From positions 137,528,207-137,592,206 of the forward strand of contig NC_050098.1 in the NCBI RefSeq assembly GCF_902167145.1: a stretch of 64,000 nucleotides of DNA. Reading direction: 5' to 3'. Source of the stretch: Zea mays. Its lineage: Eukaryota; Streptophyta; Magnoliopsida; Poales; Poaceae. Below the pieces are notes generated by a model, which saw nothing but the letters and a program-made list of their open reading frames with translations, had not been told where the DNA came from and searched no databases. A program made the position numbers and the translations under genes. Positions 1 to 12,078 of the stretch are shown one piece after another. Within the stretch, counting starts at the first letter, position 1, and each line of letters begins with the position of its first letter.

Positions 1-1
1 A

Positions 2-1201
2 AGTGCCTTCCTCAATGGACCAATCAAGAAAGATGTCTATGTTGAGAAACCTCGTGACTTTGAAGATAGTGAGTACCCTAACCATGTGTACAAACTCTCT
101 AAGGCGGTTTATGGGCTCAAGCATGCCCCAAGAGCATGGTATGAACGCCTAAGAGATTTCCTTATCACTAATGGCTTCAAAGTCGGCAAAGCCGATCCTA
201 CACTCTTTACTAAAACTATTGCAAATGATTTGTTTATATGCCAAATTTATGTTGATGATATTATATTTGGGTCTACTAACAAATCTACTTGTGAAGAGTT
301 TAGTAGGATAATGATTCAAAAATTTGAGATGTCTATGATGGGGGAGTTGAAGTATTTCTTAGGATTTCAAGTAAAGCAACTCCAAGAGGGCACCTTCATC
401 AGCCAAACGAAGTATATTCAATACATACTCACCAAGTTTGGAATGAAGGATGCCAAGCCCATCAAGACACCTATGGGAACCAATGGGCATCTCGACCTCA
501 ACACGGAAGGTAAATCCGTAGATCAAAAAGTATACCGGTCGATGATAGGATCTCTACTCTATTTATATGCATCTCGACCAGATATTATGCTTTCTGTATG
601 CATGTGTGCAAGATTCCAAGCCAATCCTAAGGAAGTTCACCTTAGGGCCGTGAAAAGAATCTTGAGATATTTAGTTCATACACCTAAGTTTGGTCTTTGG
701 TACCCCAAGGGATCCACTTTTGATTTAATAGGATATTCAGATGCTGATTGGGCAGGGTGTAAAATTGATAGAAAGAGCACATCAGGGACTTCTCAGTTCT
801 TGGGAAGATCCCTGGTGTCTTAGGCTTCAAAGAAACAAAATTCAGTAGCTCTTTCTACCGCCGAAGCCGAGTACATTGCCGCAGGCCATTGTTGCGTGCA
901 ATTGCTTTGGATGAGGCAAACCCTTAGGGACTATGGCTACAAATTAACCAAAGTCCCTCTCCTATGTGATAATGAGAGTGCAATTCGCATGGCGGATAAT
1001 CCCGTTGAGCACAGCCGCACTAAGCACATAGCCATTCGGTATCACTTTTTAAGGGATCACCAACAAAGGGGGGATATCGAGATTGCCTATGTTAGCACCA
1101 AAGAACAATTAGCCGATATCTTTACCAAGCCACTAGATGATAAAACTTTTACCAAACTTAGGAATGAGCTAAACATTCTTGATTCTAGTAACTTTGATTG
1201 A
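2..1201 (+). pseudogene. Ty1-copia (Sirevirus-like) pol, 3' part: reverse transcriptase and RNase H, broken
   Basis: The window opens inside a copia polyprotein whose upstream part lies outside. Visible are the RT region, with the catalytic YVDD box at 248-259, then the RNase H domain and the C-terminal tail. The frame is open from base 2 but is cut by one nonsense codon (TAG, 821-823), where the related intact copy further right has a tryptophan codon. The same frame resumes and ends at 1199-1201. Several normally conserved residues are also changed, for example a proline-rich stretch after the VYVE motif. It closely matches the pol at 28377-31619. It is a decayed but fairly recent copy and is unlikely to give active enzyme. 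Confidence 0.9.
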
Positions 1202-2064
1202 TTCTTTGTACACATAGCTCATTCATATACCTTTGATCATACCTCTTTCATGTTCTATGACTAATGTGTTTTCCAAGTGTATTTCATGCTAAGTCATAGA
1301 TTGAAAGGGAAATGGAGTCTTCGGCGAAGATAAGGCTTCCACTCCACTCTATCGGTATTATGTACCCTTCGTCGTCACTCTGCATCGCTCTCCACTTTGG
1401 TATAATCTTCACTCATATTCATTTGTACCATTGGGGAGAAAGTAAAAAGGGCTCTAAAGACTCTGTTTTTGGCGATTAATGCCAAAGGGGGAGAGAGTAT
1501 TAGCCCAAAGCAAAAGGACCGCACCACCACGCCAATTTCAAAAAAATTTGAAACAAGTCTAAATTGTTAAATGTTTTTCAATTGGTATCTTTAAAATTAG
1601 TATTCCTCTAAGAAATTCTATCTCAATTGGTATCTATATTTTAAGGAGGAGTTTTTCAAAAATTTGGTATCTAAAATATTTGATCTTCTTCAATTGGTAA
1701 AACCCTCTTGAACACTAAGAGGAGAATTTTATTAAGGGGGAGTTTTGTTTAGTCAAAGGAAAAGCATTTGAAACAGGGGGAGAAAATTTCAAATCTCGAA
1801 AATGCTTCTCGCAATCTTATGCCTATACCTTTGACCATTTGCAAAAAGATTATGAAAAGATTTTTCAAAAGAATTTGCAAAAACAAAACAAGTGGTGCAA
1901 ATGTGGTCCAAAATATTAAAATTATCATATCAAACTTATCTGCTTAGAAATGCTTTCATTTCAAAATAACTTATGCACATCTGTCAAAATACAAACTAGT
2001 TACATTTCTACACTTTGTATTTGCTTTGGTTTGTGTTGGCATCAATCACCAAAAAGGGAGAGAT
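1202..2064 (+). other. Sirevirus 3' untranslated region with repeated polypurine tracts
   Basis: No gene is seen. The stretch between pol and the 3' LTR holds several G/A-rich tracts (near 1487-1497, 1733-1742 and 1776-1785) and ends in the purine tract at 2051-2063, directly before the LTR. Multiple polypurine tracts here are known from Sireviruses, and the parallel region at 31620-32497 shows the same pattern. Confidence 0.7.
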
Positions 2065-2254
2065 TGAAAGGGAAATAGTCTCAACATTTCCTATAATAGA
2101 TTTTGGTGTTTGACGACCATCACAAACCTTGTGGACTAACTAGTTTGCCTAGTTGATCACTTCACAGGTGCATAAGTTCATCTACAACTATTCTAAGTCG
2201 ACTGTCCGGGATACCGTAGATTATTCCGGACAGGAGAAGCTTTTTGGAAAAACG

Positions 2255-2665
2255 GACTAAGCGCGGGCCGTCCGGGCCTTTGCGGCGGACCGTCCGCAAC
2301 ACCAGGATGACCCTCGGACAGAACCACTGCAAAAACACAACTCTACACTGCGGACCGTCCGAAGGAAAAGAAAGCACCGTCCGAGACCGTGCGCGGACCG
2401 TCCGGCTTCAGGCGCGGACCGTCCGGCCGGTGAAGAACCAAAAAACCCGAAGGTAACGGGTTCGGTAAAATGAATTTTAGCGTCCTCGCGGACCGTTCGG
2501 GGTGCACGACCGGACCGTCCGCGACTGCCTTTATCTGACATCTGACGACGCATTAAATGCATTATAGCCGTTGATATAGCCGTTACTGCTGACCGTTGGG
2601 ATTTCAGCCGTTGATGTGCAGGGCGGACCGTCTGGACTAGGGGCGCGGACTGTCCGCGGTTGGCT
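2255..2665. repeat. Array of CGGACCGTCCG-type palindromes in LTR U3
   Basis: About nine imperfect copies of a GC-rich palindrome built on GGACCGTCC are spread over some 400 bp just upstream of the LTR TATA box. Such palindromes are known in Sirevirus LTRs and are thought to be cis-regulatory. Confidence 0.7.
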
Positions 2666-2699
2666 AAATTGGAGCAACGGCTAGGAAGTGGTTGGTGGC

Positions 2700-2706
2700 T
2701 ATAAAT
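2700..2706 (+). promoter_or_regulatory. LTR TATA box
   Basis: TATAAAT in the same context (GGCTATAAATA) as in the two LTRs of the intact element at 25054 and 33234. Confidence 0.6.
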
Positions 2707-3297
2707 ACAACCCCAACTACCTCCATTCAATACATCCAAGCATTCCAACCTTCCACATTCAATACAAGAGCTAGCAATCCATTCCAAGACACAATCAAAG
2801 CTTCCAATCTCTCCAAGATCCACAATTGAGACAAGTGATCATTAGTGATTAGCGACTTGAGAGAGAGAGAGTGATCCGTGTGTTATTTGTCGCTCTTGTT
2901 GCTTGGCTTTTGCAATCGTGCTTTCTTCTATTCCCATTCTTATTCTCAAGTGACTTGTAATCAAAGCAAGAGACACCAATTGTGTGGTGGTCCTTGTGGG
3001 GTCTAAGTGACCCATTTGATTAAGGAGAAAAGCTCACTCGGTCTAGGTGACCGTTTGAGAGAGAGAAAGGGTTGAAAGAGACCTGGTCTTTGTGACCACC
3101 TCAATGGGGAGTAGGTTTGCAAGAACCGAACCTCGGTAAAACAAATCACTGTGTCATCCGCTTTCATTTGCTTGTGATTTGTTTTCACCCTCTCTTTCGG
3201 ACTCGACTTTATTTCTAACGCTAACCCCGGCTTGTAGTTGTGCTTAAAGTTTATAAATTTCAGATTTGCCTATTCACCCCCCTCTAGGCGACTTTCA

Positions 3298-3705
3298 CGG
3301 GGTATAAGTGACCCTCGAGATTAAGAAGAAGCACTCATCCGATCTGTGTGATCGTTTGAGAGAGGGAAAGGGTTGAAAGAGACCCGTCCTACGTGGACTC
3401 CTCAATAGGGAGTAGGTTCTTTAGAACCGAACCTCGAGAAACAAATCGTCGTGTTCTTTGTGCTTAAAACGTTAATTTTGATTTTATTCTTCCTCTAATC
3501 CCTCTCTAGTTTTCTTGCTTGCAATCATTTTGAGTTGGCTGCCAAAGTTATCCGCATATGATTGAGCAACTCTTAGCAAGAAGAACTACTCTTTTGCACT
3601 CTGATTCACTCTAGACTCCTTCTAACGCTAACCCTGGGTGAAGTTTTGTGTTCAAGTTTATAAATTTCAGGTTTCGCCTATTCACCCTCCTCTAGGCGAC
3701 TTTTA
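3298..3705 (+). repeat. Partial older copia LTR, target of the first element
   Basis: Immediately after the first LTR the sequence resumes inside a second, diverged LTR of the same superfamily. The phrases around the 'gtgaccgtttgag' leader, the 'gaaccgaacctcg' block and the CTAGGCGACTTT end all recur with many substitutions, and about 150 bp differs. The left part is missing, which fits one LTR element having inserted into another. Confidence 0.65.
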
Positions 3706-4560
3706 TGAAGTAGCACCCCCTTGCAAGGATTCATAAAGCAATTCGAATCGTCGTGCTCACGGTTATGAGCGATGCTTAATAACATTGGATACATCGTAGT
3801 GTCTCGGTTTGTTTTAAGTCGGTAAAGTGCATGTTCACCCATGGCCATATGTAGTGTTCTCACCCTTACATGATATGGTTTATGTTAAACTAAAAATTGA
3901 TGGGTTGGGAACAAGTAAAAGCAACTAGATGGTGTAGGGTTATATCACCTTCCACTCTTAAAACTAAGGACTTATCTTAATTGGCTTTTATGCAAAGAAT
4001 TACTTAACCCTTAAAGCTTTACCTTGCTACTTCCATATGCATACTCCTTTGTCATATTATATTGTGTAAGTCTTGCGAGTACCATCATGTACTCATGTGC
4101 TATGTTGATAAGTTTTTGGAGGTGAGCTTGAGGCCCAATATGATTACTTCCTTCCTATCATACCCCCGTCGGGAGACGGGCAGTGAGTCCTTGCGATCTC
4201 TCTTGCTCTTGTGTCTCTTGAATACGTTCTATGGACCGTTATTCTCCTTATTTATTATTTTGCTATCATCAAGTTGTTGTGCTAAAAGTTGGTGTTATCA
4301 TACCGTAGAAGGACATATCGTTGAGGAGTTAGAATCTAGAACATTGTTTAAGTATTCGAACAATTGTTGACCTCATTTACCATTTATGTAATCTGAATTA
4401 TTGTAATGATGTACTTTAATTTTGCTCTCTTGGTGTATAGTAATGTACAACTTGTAAGGTATATGTGTCAATCCTGGCGTGGCATGTACCGGGACGACCG
4501 GATTTGCTTTCGTTTAAAGTGGATTGTTGTGCGGTCATATACCTTTTGAGATAGACATTC
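3706..4560 (+). repeat. Degraded gypsy LTR-like remnant
   Basis: No gene is visible. A block near 3720-3800 ('ttgcaaggat...cgattcgaatcg'-like) resembles positions 49857-49940 of the long gypsy LTR, and the 4440-4540 stretch resembles that LTR's end region. The similarity is weak and was judged by eye, so this is a tentative call. Confidence 0.35.
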
Positions 4561-5290
4561 ATGTGGTTAGTCCATGGGGTGAGTACATACAATCTTTACT
4601 CGTAGTGGAGTGGATGCCAATCTATTTAAATTGAGTGCAATTGAAGGTTTCCCCACAGGAACGATGCAAGACAAAACTTCCACTTTAAAGGTGTAGTGAT
4701 AGTGATATAAAAACTGTAGCGAGTATAGGCACCTAACTAGTTTGAAATCTAAGAACGTAAACACTAACTCCAAATTGAAAATTTTATGGAGTTTTCGAAG
4801 TTGCAGTACAATTTTTTGGAATTCCTCTTTTGTTGCACCAAAAACTAAAAATAACCTAGACGCGGAGTTTAGGGTTATTTATACCCGCTAATAGCACTAA
4901 TTATGAGAAAATAATTTAAACTCTAGAATAGTAATGATGAGAAAATAATTTAAACTCTAGAATAGAGCTACTCACCCATAATTTAGGAGTGGAGCAGAGC
5001 AATGCCAAACACGCTCTAGGAGCCAGTTTAATAGAGCATCTAGTTTTGATTTTCTATAGAAGTTAATTATAGGAGAGCTACATAACACCTCAAAATCACA
5101 ACAAAGGATCACTTCACATAATCAGAAAAGCTACTTTTTTCGGCTCTGGTCTTTTAGTTTATTTTATATCATCACTTTATAAAATCAGCTCATAAATTCA
5201 GCATAGCAACTTCTCTCTAATTGACAAAACTCATATTAGATTCATAGACAATCAGCTCTTAGAAACTGTGCCAAAGGAAACCTAAACCAC
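4561..5290. other. Non-coding flank 3' of the Alfin-like gene, with a short tandem duplication
   Basis: No coding signal is seen. A direct duplication of about 29 bp (4902-4930 and 4938-4966, beginning ATGAGAAAATAATT) is nearly perfect. Around 4985-5030 there is a GAGCGTGTTTGGCATTGCTC-type sequence on the minus strand, typical of a MITE terminus, but no matching second end was found. Confidence 0.4.
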
Positions 5291-5450
5291 ACAAGTCAGG
5301 ACATAGATGCTTTGAGGGCCACACAAACTACATCAGTTTACGGTTCGTCAGTACTCATAATTTGTATCAAAACAAGCATTCGAATCTATTAGCTGCCCTA
5401 GCACGAAGAGTCAGCTTACAGCTCTCGTCAAAGGCTCCTTGGATCGTGGA
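5290..5450 (-). other. Probable 3' UTR of the Alfin-like gene
   Basis: Downstream of the stop codon on the minus strand the sequence is non-coding, without repeat character. No clear AATAAA signal is visible, so the end is a guess. Confidence 0.35.
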
Positions 5451-8400
5451 TCAAACCTTGGCCCTCTTGCTTCCCGTGCAGGAGGGGCACTTATACTGCT
5501 TGATGTGGTCCGCTTTAGCTGGGGTGATCTTAACACACTTGCCGTGGAACCATGTCTCGCATAGGTCGCAGCAGATCCAGAAGTCGTCATAACCTAGGCC
5601 ACATGCGCCACACAGCGCACTCTCCTGGTCTTCCTGTGGTTCCCCTTCCTCCTCTTCACTCTCCTCGTCCTTTGGAGGTGGCATCTTTGGGACCCTTGAG
5701 TTGGGTTCCGCATGGCGCGAGGGCTGTGTATGCGTCAAATGTTCAGCATCAGCCATCAAAGGAGAATCATGGAGTTAGGCATGTCAAACGATATAGCTAT
5801 GTGATAAAAAAGAACTATATACCTTTGAGCCAGATTTGTTAGTCTTAATGTTGCTTTTAGGAGTTTTTTCTTTGGGCTCTTTCTTGGCTGTTCCTGTGAC
5901 AACCTCATATATGCTGGGAAGGTTATTGATCATGGTGAAGAGACGTTTCCTGCAAGCAACCACCAGAAGGTGACTCCATCAGACTCCTTCAGTTATACAA
6001 AGAAAATTTAGTCCCGCATGAATTTGATAAAAATCTAATAATCTGTAATATGGAATTCAGGATACATCAGGAACAAGGATTTGGCATTAAACATATATAA
6101 CATATGACCCAAAAGGTAAGACAGTGCTAAAGTAACAATGGGATATGATCCAAAAGGTAAGTGGAAGACAAAGTAACAATGGAATACGGCAAGTTACTGT
6201 CGAACACATCAAAACACTCCAGTATAGTATTTTAGGGTCATTCTTACAGGCTTAGGCAATATTAATACCATAAGTGGTCCTAAACTCTTTATGGAACAAG
6301 GGTGAAACACGAGAAAATAACCAGCATTATCTAAACCATTATTGTGTCTCCACAACGATGTAGCAGCCAATGCTACTATTTCTAATTATGGATATGCAAA
6401 CTGGTTTGTTTACAGAACATGTGATCTTCAATCATGCATTCAATGCTCCAGCTGACACATACTTTACTCAAATAACATGAACATGTGATCTTCATATTAT
6501 ACGCTTTACCAACAGAAAAAAAAGGAAGACCTCATAAGACTATCTCCAACAGCTTATGCATCCCCATATTTAAACTCTACCCTGTAAACAGTGCAAAACA
6601 GTGTTTTGCACATGACCATATGGATAAGCTGCTGGAGGTGGTCGGTAACACTACACCCATAATAGCTGACAGCTGCCATTATCTGACATCAACTGGAATA
6701 AGGATTTTGTAGTTGTAAGTTGACTGCTCAACAACATTAACAGATGGAATGTGCAATTTTTACATGAAAAAGAAGTGCAACTAGTAATCTCCCACCCAAA
6801 TGCGATAATGAGGCATATTTCCCTGTCATTTCATTGTATAAAAAATACCAGTTTGGGAGGAAGGGGGTTGTGAAATGCCCTTGTCTATCTTCTTCATTCT
6901 CTCTTATCACTATACCCATCTCTTTGTACTCATTTTCAATCAAAACTCACTTTGGATTTTGATAAGAATAACATAGTGATTGCATTTTGGTTTCGAAAAT
7001 GAAAAAAAAAACTCAGACGGTAAGACCCCCCCCCCCCTGGAACCTGACAGTGCAGGCCCTATAACACCAAATCATAACCTAGGCAGGCGGCAACCACCAT
7101 TACCATAAGCCGGCGCCAGCGAGGGAGGTTCTTTAACCAACCCCAAAATTCACTCCCATAGGGAGTCAAACCCAGGCGCTGGAGCTGCTACTAAGAAATC
7201 ACAAACGCAAGGCTATGAAACCTCTCATGTACAGAAAATGAATACTCGTGACAAACAATAACTGGTTCCTAAACTATGAGATACTTAAGGGAGGTCCATT
7301 GGCAAGAAACATTTATATAACAGTCAAACATAAAAATCTTATCTTAGAATAAAACAAATGGAATACCTGGATTCTTTATCGAATCCAAACCTTGCTCCAA
7401 AATAAAATGCAACAGACATTAGCCAAGAATCACTATGCACTGCAACAAGTGATAGCCAATCTTTTTCATCCATCCCATCACGAGCAAAATTAATTCCAAG
7501 AGCTGGCTCTGGCAGTTCAGGAGGGACCTCTTCAGCAGGCAAGTTTATTTCCCATGTCTCATTAGGAAGTCCATATAAACATAAGTTCTCCTTCTCTGTG
7601 CAAAACAAAAGAAAATAATATCTCGAATAAGGTATTTGCAGTTGTTTCAGACTCTAAACCTAAAATAGCTCACTTCAAACAAAAATGAATCAAGAGAGAG
7701 AGCTGAGACTCTGTAAACACAATAAAAACAGGATGAATAGGAGAGACTCAATTGCCCATATGAAATGAAGCATTCTATCTCTCTTACGTGTTCTTCAAAA
7801 ATATAGATTGAATATTCCATGCAAAAAAAGGAAAGGGAACATAAAGGGCCAGACTTATTGACCAAAAAAGCATGAAAAAGAGGCACTATGTCCCTATGTA
7901 ACACTACACAAGTCAGTTCCATATCAACGACCAACAAAAACACTATTGCCCATGGACATTATTTGCCTTTCCCACCCACAACTTTTGATCAGTACTGAGC
8001 AACTCATCTTGCATTTCCAGTGACACCCCTAGTCCCCTAACTTCCTGTGCTAAGCATCTAATGATATTGGGAAATTATTGTGGTACAGATTTTGAACCCA
8101 TGCATGTGTGGGAACAAAATCATAAATGTGACATTAATAACCAACATACTCCCTTGGGCCTAAAATAAACCAGATTCTAGCTACATATCTAAACAAAGCT
8201 TTCTGGTTATATCCACAATTATAAGCGACCAGGGTATATGCATTTTTTTGCCAACTTTTCTCACCACGACTTAGGCAAAAGCCAGAAGCTCAAACAGTTA
8301 GCCAAAAGCTGAGTTTATATAAGAAGCTAAATAAATTGACTTTACGAGTTTTATGTAGCTTCCTGAATTTAGTAAGCTAATAATATTATCGAAAACCTAC

Positions 8401-10162
8401 GATTGGCTTCTCAAGATCAAAAGCTCCACATCAGTTTTTTTAGAAAAAAAAACTCTAAAGCTGCAGCTAAAATGAAAAATCCCTTATGTGGCCATTGACA
8501 AAGCAGGAAATAAGGAGTTAAATCCAGGGGGTAAGGTGTAGTGACAGTTTATACAATACTTTTATTGTCAAAACCAAGTAAGACTATCTCTAGAAACATC
8601 CTCTATAGTCTCTATATCTATCGTTTATAGTCTCTTTTAAAAGATTCTCTCATCTATATCTTATTTCTCTTCAGAAGCGTCTTCTATATCTCGTTCTCTA
8701 CATAAATATCTATATTAAATATATGAAATAATTGGATCTATACCATTAAAAGATTGCAACTTTAGATATATACCATTGGCTCCACATGCCATTGCCTCAT
8801 ATGGACCCCACATGTAAATGAGATAGCAATAATATATATCTAAAGTTGTAATCTTTTAATGGTACGTATATTTTGCTCTATATTTTTGCATGTACGTATA
8901 CATATTTTAGTTTTGCTTAATCTTTTGTTTAGAGTATTGAAATGAATAGAGAATCTATATACAAAGAGAGGACGGAAGAATGTCCTCTATATTTAGGCAC
9001 TGTTCCAAATCTCTAGAGCAAATTATTGTCAGAAGTTGTTAGCTTGTTTTAGTTAGGTTGGAGCAGCTAACAACTAATAGCTATAAGGTTTTAGAGGTTT
9101 GGAACAGGGCCTTGGAGAACAAGGCTGCTGCTGGAGGGTATAGAAAAAAAAATCTTCCTATATTTAGCAGAATAACTCTTTTACAGTGCGCTGCCGGAGG
9201 CAGTCCAACATCTGTGTCCAGAAACTAAACCAATGTTGACGAAAAGAAATGCTATCCTGGCACTCCCACTACGTGACATCAGTGAGTCACTGACGAAAAA
9301 TCCCCAGAATACCCCTCGTACAGTTGGGGCAGAGGTCGTTGTCCGGGAGCACAACAGGAAATCGATAGCAGCGCACGACTTCTGGAGATGACTGACCAGC
9401 GGTGCGGTCGACCAGCTCAGAAGATAAGGATTCCCTCCCCGTCTGCCTTTCCGCTTTCCCACCCCTAGATGAACAGCACCAACTTCAGCGCGGATGTACA
9501 TCAGAAACGGCAAAACTCTTCTTTCGCAGGAAGACCTAGCAGGGGGGCCCATCTCTCAAGAGGCCCCAGAACCGAAAGCAAGATCGAAAACCGACTGGAA
9601 AGCTCAGCGGCTGTCACCAGCATAAGGAGTAACTAGAACGTCGCGAAACCTCAAGCAAAGCTAAGCCGCTGTCACCAGCAAGATCGGAGCAGGAATCCCG
9701 CGGCGAAATAGCCTCTCAGGGCGCACCAGAGCGAATAAACGGGCGGAGGAACTTCATAAATTAAGTGAAAGAAACCCCGAAAATCAGCGGACTTAGCCGC
9801 TCCGCAGATCGGCGTTTTGGAGAGAACTATCCGTAACTGCAAAGCAAACACGCTCCGTCTAGTAACATCTGAATCCGCACCACCAAAACAGAAACCCTAG
9901 GAATCCCAGCCGGGTCAGGGGAGCAGGCTCACCTGGGTCGCACATCACGTAGAACTTCTCCACATCTGCAGCGACAGCCGGAAACCAGTCAGCAGAGAAC
10001 TCTGAGCCGGAGGGAGAGAGTGACGCAAGCGAAGCAGATGGGGGCATTACCGGTGGTGAGCGCCCTGATCAGGCCGGCCTGGCGCGCGCGGTAGTCCCGG
10101 AAGACGTCCTCCGGCGAGCGGGAGACCGGCTGCGTGCCCGGAAAGCCGGCTCCTCCGTCCAT
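5451..10162 (-). CDS. AL: Alfin-like PHD-finger protein (five exons, 257 aa)
   Basis: This is a nuclear chromatin reader. Alfin-like proteins bind H3K4me3 through a C-terminal PHD finger and also have a conserved N-terminal Alfin domain. Exons on the minus strand: 10162-10051, 9965-9933, 7595-7367, 5949-5823, 5723-5451. All four introns are GT-AG and every junction keeps frame. The start is chosen at 10162 because the family N-terminus (MDGGAG...PEDVF) begins there. Residues 1-~145 hold the Alfin domain ([16 protein letters not shown] is diagnostic). Residues ~185-200 are acidic. Residues 204-251 form the PHD finger in Cys4-His-Cys3 order, with the WICCD and WFHGKC motifs. The length fits the family (about 250 aa). 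No break was found, so it should be functional; the precise family member cannot be told by eye. Confidence 0.93.
6538..6643. mobile_element. MITE in an Alfin-like intron
   Basis: A 106-bp element with near-perfect terminal inverted repeats: GACTATCTCCAACAGCTTA at the left and the complement of GACCACCTCCAGCAGCTTA at the right. It lies in the intron between exons 3 and 4. The TIR type is common in grass MITEs; the target duplication is unclear. Confidence 0.6.
7003..7200 (-). mobile_element. tRNA-derived SINE (Au-like), minus strand
   Basis: On the minus strand an RNA polymerase III B-box-like motif (GGTTTGACTCC, within 7159-7173) is followed by a body ending in a T-run next to 7003-7012. 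Plant Au SINEs have a B box of this form and end in a short T tract. A C10-plus homopolymer lies inside (around 7027-7039). It sits in the intron between exons 3 and 4. Family assignment is by motif only. Confidence 0.45.
8741..8864. repeat. Long inverted repeat (hairpin) in an Alfin-like intron
   Basis: Arms of about 32 bp (8741-8772 and 8833-8864) are near-perfect inverted copies built on TACCATTAAAAGATT, around a 60-bp loop. This fits the core of a MITE; the flanks are rich in CTCTAT repeats (8580-8700). Confidence 0.55.
8996..9112. mobile_element. Short hAT-like MITE
   Basis: Termini GGCACTGTTCCAAATCTCT (left) and the complement of GGCCCTGTTCCAAACCTC (right) form inverted repeats of about 18 bp around an AT-rich 80-bp centre. 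It lies in the large intron between exons 2 and 3. No convincing 8-bp duplication is seen. Confidence 0.5.
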
Positions 10163-10560
10163 CCGTCCCCGGAGCTTGGTCAGGGGGGCCGCTGGAGTTT
10201 GGGAGGGAGGGGCGAGGAGAGCTGGGGATTGCACACGAGGACGGCGAGGTGCCGATTGGAAGGAATTGAGAAGCGTCGGCGCTGTGACAGAGAAGACTTC
10301 TCTCGGAGAACGAAAAGAGATAGGTCCTCCTACGTTTGTTCACACGCGCGCCTGCGCAGGCGCAGGCGCAGGCCGCGCAGCCGCAGTCGCGGGCCTTCCA
10401 ATGCGTCCAATAGTTAGTTTGCGCGGGCCTATCTGGCACACCATTGACCCTGCGGCCCATGAAAAGCTAATCTGGGTTTTTATTCCTCGGCTCAAATTTA
10501 TAGATATTTGTTCTGTTGCGATTTGTCAGTCGTGATATCTCTCCTGCTATATAAAAAGCA
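10163..10560 (-). promoter_or_regulatory. Probable 5' UTR and core promoter of the Alfin-like gene
   Basis: A GC-rich leader (10163-10420), including a GCGCAGGC repeat near 10347-10375, lies upstream of the start codon. On the minus strand a TATATAG motif at about 10546-10552 is the best TATA candidate. Position-based inference only. Confidence 0.35.
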
Positions 10561-11423
10561 TTAATTTTCACGGTTCTAGCTGCTCAAATCTAAAAGGTGA
10601 AAAAATATAAAATTATTTAAAGTAAGATTGTTAGCTTCAAAACCTCGTTCACACTCATCTAGTCAACAGAACACATAAAGACTTTTTGTTTTGTACTTTC
10701 TACTTAAGTATAAATAAAAAATATAGCAACGTATGAGCGCTTTGCTAATTTGTTCTAAACAAAACTTCATCATGACTGATGAGAAACGATCGGGTCGGCT
10801 GTCTTTGTTGCATAGGGGCAGGCGTTGCCACTTCTTGTTTTGTGAAAAATTATTGTAGCTGCTCTGAGGAAGACTGTAGCAACAATGTTGCCACTAATGC
10901 AACTATCAGAGCAAATATAGTAATAGGATCTAAGTCTGCTTACATGACATTTTTGCTTATGTGGACGAGAGAGATACCAAGAAGTAAGAGAAGTCGGCTC
11001 TTATGTAAAAGCAAAACAGAAGGACGAAAGAGAGAGATAAGACATGGGGTTGGGCCACTCATCCATGGGGTTGGGCCAGACCCTAAACTGATCCGTCCAC
11101 TAAGACAAGTCAAAATCTTGGGTGATGAAGGGGACGCACTTGAGTCCGGTGAAAACAATCTCGATGACCAGGGACCAAGGCTAAGGGAACGAGGTCATGA
11201 AAGGAGGATATCATCAGCATGTTCGAGCCTGAGCAATTATCGATAAGCGATTGTTAAGATCACTGCAGATATGAGCTAATGCCGAAGGGTTTACCTTCAG
11301 GACGAGGACGTGAATTAGGGTCGTTGAATCCTTCCTCGGCCATCAGTTTAGAAGCACCAAGAAAAAGGAAACTGAGATTTGCAAGAAAAGTGTGCTTGGG
11401 TGTGTGGGTAGGGAGCCTTATAA
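10561..11423. other. Intergenic, no supported gene
   Basis: Short open frames here have no recognisable domain. Nothing further seen. Confidence 0.4.
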
Positions 11424-11856
11424 GGCCATGTTAGTTTAAGCCAAACCCGTCGGGATCGGGCCCAATCCCCCTGGATCAGCACAGGCTAGAAAAGATCCTA
11501 GCCCACAATGAAACAGCGTTCGTTTCACCCCGTCCGGGCCTCAACCCCGGCCCACCCTGGCTATACCGAGCTCAACCCGGTCAGGAAACATCCCTCGTCA
11601 CCCTATCGTGGAAAGAACCAACGAGCGAGAGCGCTCAACGCGAGGTGGCGGTGGTGGCTACATCGACGCATACGTACGACACGACGACTGGCGTGGAGAA
11701 CAATAGCTTTTCGCCGGTACTCACGTTGTCCTCCTCTAACTCCTTCTCACTAGTACGCACTTGCCATCCCGATTCTATTTCCAGATCTCGCTAGGTCTCG
11801 CTAGTTCCCAAGATCTCACTTGTTGTTTATTGGATCCTGCATTCCACCTCTTTTAG

Positions 11857-12078
11857 TGTGTGTTTGATTTGAGGAATGAGCTAGTACATCATCTTCTCAC
11901 TCCTCATTATTTTTGTTTGGTTTGTGGAATAGAATGAGTTAATCTATCACCATCTCATTCCTCATAGTTAGTTATTTAGTATTAATATGAGGAATGGAGT
12001 CATCCCACCAAATCTGAGGAATGAACCCATGGTGCACCATCTTAATTTGGATGGAGCGATTCCTCAAACCAAACACTC
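11857..12078. mobile_element. MITE with GTGTTTGGTTTGAGGAAT-type ends
   Basis: Left terminus GTGTTTGATTTGAGGAATGAG-like and right terminus inversely complementary (GTGTTTGGTTTGAGGAAT), 222 bp apart. The centre repeats GAGGAATGAG-like phrases in both orientations. It has no coding capacity. Nested in the 5' non-coding part of the PIF element. Confidence 0.65.

Larger units (their letters stand above)
2065..3297 (+). repeat. 3' LTR of the first Sirevirus-like element (1233 bp)
   Basis: It starts TGAAAGGG directly after the polypurine tract and ends CTAGGCGACTTTCA, the same ends as the LTRs at 24297 and 32498. A TATA box (TATAAAT) lies at 2700-2706. The upstream U3 part carries many copies of a CGGACCGTCCG palindrome. 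The 5' partner LTR is outside the window, so age and target duplication cannot be read here. Confidence 0.88.

Noticed and set aside
2257..2823. 188-codon minus-strand ORF in the first LTR
   Set aside because: It covers the palindrome array and TATA region of a known LTR; open only by GC bias.
4062..4370. 102-codon ORF in the degraded repeat
   Set aside because: No domain; inside a decayed LTR-like sequence.
10779..11246. 155-codon plus-strand ORF upstream of the PIF element
   Set aside because: No domain, unusual composition, and a shadow ORF on the other strand. Not supported as a gene.
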